In this document: positions 13,816-17,282 of the stretch, in pieces | Layout of the letters: each line of letters begins with the position of its first letter | Numbering within the stretch: the stretch's first letter is position 1 | From: Actinomycetes bacterium | GTDB lineage: Bacteria; Actinomycetota; Acidimicrobiia; Acidimicrobiales; JAMCPL01 | NCBI GenBank assembly: GCA_021846725.1 | Contig: JAJZWK010000020.1 | Location: forward strand, 1-17,282 | Reading direction: 5' to 3' | DNA length: 17,282 bases | Made by a program: the position numbers and the translations under genes | The notes under the pieces: model-generated | What the model was told of the DNA's origin: nothing | Databases searched by the model: none | The model's input: the letters and a program-made list of their open reading frames with translations, nothing else

Positions 13816-14532
13816 CTATTTTTCCGAGGATGGTTTTGATCTGGCAGATTTTTTCGGTGAAATAATGACATCGATCTCCTCTTGGGAGATGCGTTTGAAT
13901 GATCGTTCACCATTAGATCGATCCAGCACAGCTACTTCAAGATCTGACGAAGCTATGACTCGATCAGGTCCTGAGAGCACTTTTACGCATGTCCTGATTG
14001 CATCTTCCAACTTCCAGCCTGGTTTGTAAGCCTCAGTCATCCTCTTCCTGACCACTTCTGCATCACCACCAAGTACTGCATATCCTTTCTCGTCGGTAAT
14101 AGTCCCCTCATATGCTATATGAAATAATTGATCAGACTGGGGAGTATTTCCAAGTTCAGCTACCAATATCTCTACTTCGAGTGGTTTCATTTCATGTGTG
14201 AACACTTGGCCCAGATACTGAGCATAGAGATTTGCAAGCGACCTGGCTTCTACGTCATTCCTGCTGAAAGCGAATCCTTTGGTATCTGCATGACGAATAC
14301 CAGCTACCCGCAATTGGTCGAACTCGTTATATCTTCCTACGCCAGCAAATGCTATACGATCGTATATCTCAGATATCTTTCGCAGTGATCTTGATGGGTT
14401 TTCGGCCACTATAACTATGCCATTGTCATAACTGGTACCTACGAGTGCCCTTCCCCTTGCTATCCCCTTTTGGGCATATTCTGCACGATCTTTCATTACC
14501 TGTTCTGGTGAGACATAGTATGGCATGGTCAT
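13816..14532 (-). CDS. prcA: Proteasome core alpha subunit PrcA
   Basis: The 238-residue alpha subunit forms the gated outer rings of the 20S core and docks the ATPase ring. The start MTMPYYVSPEQVMKDRAEYAQKGIARGR matches the actinobacterial H0 gating helix region; VAENPSRSLRKISEIYDRIAFAGVGRYNEFD and SSDLEVAVLDR are typical further on. ATG 14532 overlaps the prcB stop as ATGA and has GGAGG 8 nt upstream, so it is preferred over an in-frame ATG at 14547. The tail after about residue 220 is Ser/Lys-rich and probably disordered. Translation is expected to be coupled to prcB, fitting the 1:1 need for the two subunits. Confidence 0.96.
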   Translation of the reverse strand: MTMPYYVSPEQVMKDRAEYAQKGIARGRALVGTSYDNGIVIVAENPSRSLRKISEIYDRIAFAGVGRYNEFDQLRVAGIRHADTKGFAFSRNDVEARSLANLYAQYLGQVFTHEMKPLEVEILVAELGNTPQSDQLFHIAYEGTITDEKGYAVLGGDAEVVRKRMTEAYKPGWKLEDAIRTCVKVLSGPDRVIASSDLEVAVLDRSNGERSFKRISQEEIDVIISPKKSARSKPSSEK

Positions 14533-15416
14533 TTCGACCACCTCCACTTACCATCCTCTCCTCTGGTCTGCAGCCTGTCGTATAGCGAACTGACCAGAGA
14601 AGCAGTTTCATCGTCACTGATGGCTTGATAGCCAGCTGAAGTGATAGTAGCCACTATCGGATATATTCCTCTCAATATATCAGGTGGTCCAGTGGCAATA
14701 TCTTCGTCGGCTGCCTCTACAAGAGCCTCAATAGCCAGAGCAAGCGCAGCGTCTCTGTCTATATCAGTATGCCACAATTGCTTCAATACCGCTCTGGCAT
14801 TCCTTCCACCGGAGCCTTCTGCTGCATGCTCCTCTTCTATGTAGTGGCCACCGGTTACATCGAAGGTATATATTCTTCCGCTACCCGCTTGAATATCGTA
14901 CCCAGCAAATATTGGGATTACTATCATTCCTCGCATTGCCAGCGCCAAGTGCTCCCTGACCATTTGGCCAAGTTGGTTGGCCTTGCCTTCGGTACTCAGG
15001 CTTACACCCTCTACCTTTTCGTAATGCTCCAATTGAGTAGAGAACAGCCTGGCCATTTCCATAGCAGGACCAGCAGCTCCAGCGATTGCCATGGCTGAGT
15101 ATTGATCTACCTTAATGACCTTTTCCATGTTGCGGTAAGCGATAAGATGTCCTTCTGTAGCTCTTCTGTCTCCAGCTACGATCACTCCATCTTTATATCG
15201 TAGAGCAATAATAGTAGTACCGTGTCTTATACGACCGGCTAAGGTGTCACCCATCCAGTTTGCCAAGTGGGCAGGGATGCCATTACGCTCATTGATTGCG
15301 CTATCTATACTGCCGTTCCACCAGTAGCTACCGGAATCATTTTTCCTGGTGCGAGCTAATGTTGCCATGAAATTTGGCCCTGGATCATCAGTGGGGCTGA
15401 ATATTGGCAGGGTCAT
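14529..15416 (-). CDS. prcB: Proteasome core beta subunit PrcB (precursor)
   Basis: The 295-residue precursor of the catalytic subunit has a 66-residue propeptide ending in RIRHG and a mature chain starting TTIIAL. Thr67 becomes the N-terminal nucleophile Thr1 after self-cleavage; Asp17 (AGDRRATEG) and Lys33 (NMEK) of the mature numbering are in place, so it should be active. GSGGRNARAVL and the Asp-rich ALVEAADEDIATG block are usual for bacterial beta subunits. The start lies 3 nt after the pup stop. Its Shine-Dalgarno (AAAGGTGG) is formed by the last codons of pup, about 10 nt before ATG 15416. Confidence 0.97.
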   Translation of the reverse strand: MTLPIFSPTDDPGPNFMATLARTRKNDSGSYWWNGSIDSAINERNGIPAHLANWMGDTLAGRIRHGTTIIALRYKDGVIVAGDRRATEGHLIAYRNMEKVIKVDQYSAMAIAGAAGPAMEMARLFSTQLEHYEKVEGVSLSTEGKANQLGQMVREHLALAMRGMIVIPIFAGYDIQAGSGRIYTFDVTGGHYIEEEHAAEGSGGRNARAVLKQLWHTDIDRDAALALAIEALVEAADEDIATGPPDILRGIYPIVATITSAGYQAISDDETASLVSSLYDRLQTRGEDGKWRWSK

Positions 15417-15419
15417 ATA

Positions 15420-15620
15420 CTATTGACCACCTTTCTGTACGTAGCTACGGACGAATTCTTCTGCGTTTTCTTCCAGGACCTCGTCTATCTCATCCAATAT
15501 GTCATCCAGCTCAGCCTTCAGCTTCTCTCCAGATGCAGTAGAGGTAGAGTGCTCATCTGTCTCTTCTTCGGTTTCACGCTTTGTTGAAGTACTTCGATGC
15601 TTTTGTTCTCTTTCCGGCAT
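15420..15620 (-). CDS. pup: Prokaryotic ubiquitin-like protein Pup
   Basis: The 66-residue protein is the tag that marks proteins for the proteasome. The disordered, charged N-terminus (about 1-30) initiates unfolding, the helix ELDDILDEIDEVLEENAEEF binds the Mpa/ARC coiled coil, and the end is VQKGGQ. The terminal Gln must be deamidated to Glu by Dop before ligation. The annotated frame could open at TTG 15629, but that is only 2 nt from AGGAGG; ATG 15620 is 11 nt away and fits known lengths. Confidence 0.97.
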   Translation of the reverse strand: MPEREQKHRSTSTKRETEEETDEHSTSTASGEKLKAELDDILDEIDEVLEENAEEFVRSYVQKGGQ

Positions 15621-15631
15621 AAGTGTCAATA

Positions 15632-15637
15632 CCTCCT
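15632..15637 (-). promoter_or_regulatory. Strong Shine-Dalgarno of pup
   Basis: A perfect AGGAGG on the minus strand lies 11 nt before ATG 15620. It decides the pup start against the closer in-frame TTG at 15629 and is the strongest ribosome-binding site in the window, in keeping with a small protein needed in excess. Confidence 0.8.
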
Positions 15638-15727
15638 ATCGTCTATTATCTTACCCGCTTCGGTAATTTATCTATCATCACTGTATACTAATATCGGCAC
15701 AGATATAGTGATTGTGTATAAAAAGCT

Positions 15728-15763
15728 AGTGGTACTATATTTCAAGTGGTACTATATTTCAAG
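15728..15763. repeat. Perfect 17-bp tandem duplication across the dop stop codon
   Basis: AGTGGTACTATATTTCA occurs at 15728-15744 and again at 15745-15761, and the identity extends 2 bases further. On the minus strand the upstream copy encodes the last residues of Dop (SLEI) and its TAG stop; the downstream copy is a non-coding echo of the same sequence. Confidence 0.9.
15734..15762 (-). promoter_or_regulatory. Candidate pup promoter assembled by the tandem duplication
   Basis: On the minus strand TTGAAA (15757-15762, in the upstream copy, last codons of dop) and TATAGT (15734-15739, in the downstream copy) are separated by exactly 17 bp, matching a sigma-70 type promoter with two mismatches in twelve. 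In either copy alone, the two hexamers are adjacent and useless; only the 17-bp period gives correct spacing. The transcript would start near 15727, giving a leader of about 107 nt before pup. Confidence 0.5.
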
Positions 15764-17236
15764 ACTATGCAACAATTCAGTTGCATCCTTGCTGCTCCGT
15801 ATCAGCGCATCGACGTGATTGGCGGTACCCTTCAGCGGATCCATCATCGGAACTCGTTTTAATGGACCATCCTTTAGATCAAAGACGAGAGAGTCCCAAT
15901 TGGCGCTGGCAATCTCATTGGAGAATTTTGCAAGGCACATACCCCTGAAAAATGCTCTTGTATCACTAGGAGGCGTGACCACTGCTTTGTTTATCTCATC
16001 ATCAGTTACCAACCTCTCTATGCCCACGCGCCCATAAAGAGATTTTTCCGGATTTAGGTCATGGTATTGTATGTCTATAGCCCTAAGCCGCGGATCAGTC
16101 CAACTTGCATTGTGACGGTCCATATATGCCTGGAGAAGACGGTATTTTGCTACCCAGTCCAGTTGGCCCGAGAGTAACATTGGGTCAGATTCCAATAATT
16201 CCAGTGTGGACTCCCATCGCTTCATCATCATCTTACCCACCTCTTCGTCTCCCAGTACTGACAACCCATTCTGATCTACATAGTCGGATGCCAGCTCGAA
16301 TATTTGCCACTGTAGCTGTAATGCAGTAGCAGTCGTGCCATTTATGAGTTCAAGTGCGGTATTCAGTCCGACATCATGCGATACTTGGTGTATAGCATGT
16401 ACGGGGTTTGCTAGTATGATGTCTGGATTATCCAGCCTATCATCCTCGATCATAGCCAGTACCAAGGCAGTAGTACCTACCTTGAGGAATGTCGATACTT
16501 CTGACATGTTTGCATCTCCTACAATAACATGAAGTCTCCTGAATCTGGCAGGATCAGCATGTGGCTCATCGCGTGTATTGACGATAGGGCGCTTTAGCGT
16601 GGTTTCAAGTCCTATTTCCTCCTCGAAGAACTCACCGCGTTGGGACAACTGGAATGGTATTGCACGACTGTTGCTGGCGAGTTCGGATCCCACTTTCCCT
16701 GCACCTACCATAATGATACGGGTGACGAAGTGGGTGATTACCTGTTTGGCAATACGTGAAAATGGAACCTCTCGATTCATCAGGTAGTTCTCGTGGCAGC
16801 CATATGAATTCCCCTTGCCGTCTGAATTGTTTTTTATTACCGTAATTGGTGATTCTGCTGGCAGATGTTTGTTTGCGGATGCAACTGATCTACGTAGAAT
16901 TTCCTCTCCTGCTTTGTCGTATAGTACCAACTCAAGCGGATTGGCGCATTCTGGGGTGGAGAGTTCTGGATGAGCATGATCTACGTAGTACCTCGCACCA
17001 TTGGTTAGTACAGCGTTGACGAGGTGGGTTTCTATCTGTGGGGGTTGTCCGTTGGTTGCGCTGAATCCCCGTGCGTCATTGGCTGGGTTTTCGTTTTCGA
17101 AATCCCAGCCTGCTCTTTCCAGATCAGTAACGTAACTGTTTACCAGTAGCGAAGAAAGTGACACCGGGTTGTCATGGTTGTTGTTACTGTGTATGCCATA
17201 CTCTGTCTCAATCCCGCAAACTTTTACTATTGCCAT
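15752..17236 (-). CDS. dop: Pup deamidase/depupylase Dop
   Basis: Dop converts the C-terminal Gln of Pup to Glu and also removes Pup from substrates. The 494-residue protein is paralogous to PafA but has the extra Dop segment near the N-terminus (about 40-75, DLERAGWDFENENPANDARG onward). VCGIETEYGIHS carries the metal-binding Glu10, and YYVDHAHPELSTPECA (83-98) the catalytic Asp86. NNSDGKGNSYGCHENYL and INGTTATALQLQW are typical later blocks. The product ends SLEI at a TAG inside a 17-bp tandem repeat. No Shine-Dalgarno is seen before ATG 17236; TAACCT 7 nt upstream could be a -10 box. The Mpa/ARC ATPase gene that usually precedes dop is not visible in the 46 bp left at the edge. Confidence 0.96.
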   Translation of the reverse strand: MAIVKVCGIETEYGIHSNNNHDNPVSLSSLLVNSYVTDLERAGWDFENENPANDARGFSATNGQPPQIETHLVNAVLTNGARYYVDHAHPELSTPECANPLELVLYDKAGEEILRRSVASANKHLPAESPITVIKNNSDGKGNSYGCHENYLMNREVPFSRIAKQVITHFVTRIIMVGAGKVGSELASNSRAIPFQLSQRGEFFEEEIGLETTLKRPIVNTRDEPHADPARFRRLHVIVGDANMSEVSTFLKVGTTALVLAMIEDDRLDNPDIILANPVHAIHQVSHDVGLNTALELINGTTATALQLQWQIFELASDYVDQNGLSVLGDEEVGKMMMKRWESTLELLESDPMLLSGQLDWVAKYRLLQAYMDRHNASWTDPRLRAIDIQYHDLNPEKSLYGRVGIERLVTDDEINKAVVTPPSDTRAFFRGMCLAKFSNEIASANWDSLVFDLKDGPLKRVPMMDPLKGTANHVDALIRSSKDATELLHSLEI

Positions 17237-17282
17237 GCATATGAGGTTAGCTCATAATTGAGGTACTTCACCATCACGCTAC

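Noticed and set aside
17237..17282. End of an Mpa/ARC ATPase gene upstream of dop
   Set aside because: Only 46 bases remain. None of the three minus-strand frames shows the expected C-terminal QYL-type motif at a stop, so the upstream gene cannot be identified.

Overview
The window is a chromosomal segment of an actinobacterium of middling GC content. The strongest evidence is a complete Pup-proteasome gene set in the actinobacterial order (dop, pup, prcB, prcA, pafA) followed by tat genes, plus a DUF4193-like acidic zinc-ribbon protein. Two genes of unknown function (4408-5649 and 6709-7269) and the long two-domain ThyX-like protein resemble, from memory, proteins conserved in class Acidimicrobiia and relatives. 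That makes an Acidimicrobiia-like member of the phylum the best guess; no search was run. I see no tRNA, rRNA, CRISPR array, insertion sequence or phage gene.

Layout. Bases 3-185 hold the end of a gene cut by the window edge. Bases 333-1448 (+) encode a predicted secreted protein of unknown function, and 1544-2143 (+) an FHA plus winged-helix regulator. This meets a convergent membrane-anchored HtrA/DegP-like protease with a PDZ domain (2199-3989, -). A 418-bp divergent intergenic region separates htrA from a conserved unknown gene (4408-5649, +). That gene converges on a long leftward series of genes occupying the rest of the window. Read in the direction of transcription, the series is dop, pup, prcB, prcA, pafA, lepB, tatB-like, tatC, a double-domain ThyX-like protein, a DUF4193-like acidic protein, an unknown protein with a conserved C-terminal module, a GNAT acetyltransferase and a Nudix hydrolase.

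How the genes work together. Dop deamidates the C-terminal Gln of Pup, PafA ligates Pup to substrate lysines, and PrcB/PrcA form the 20S core that degrades the tagged proteins. The ring ATPase Mpa/ARC is not in the window and could lie just beyond the right edge. LepB, TatB and TatC, plus HtrA on the far side, belong to protein export and envelope quality control, so the window is rich in protein-fate functions. Genes are tightly coupled in pup-prcB-prcA (3-nt gap, then an ATGA overlap) and in GNAT-Nudix (2-nt gap). Elsewhere internal promoters are visible, several with an extended -10 box about 9-11 nt before the start codon, suggesting leaderless mRNAs.

The most notable sequence-level observations are: a perfect 17-bp tandem duplication across the dop stop codon that assembles a near-consensus promoter (TTGAAA, 17 bp, TATAGT) upstream of pup; a perfect 25-bp tandem duplication at the htrA start that duplicates its Shine-Dalgarno and an ATG; a 37-bp imperfect repeat pair between lepB and tatB; and a ThyX-like protein whose two halves have each lost a different part of the ThyX signature.
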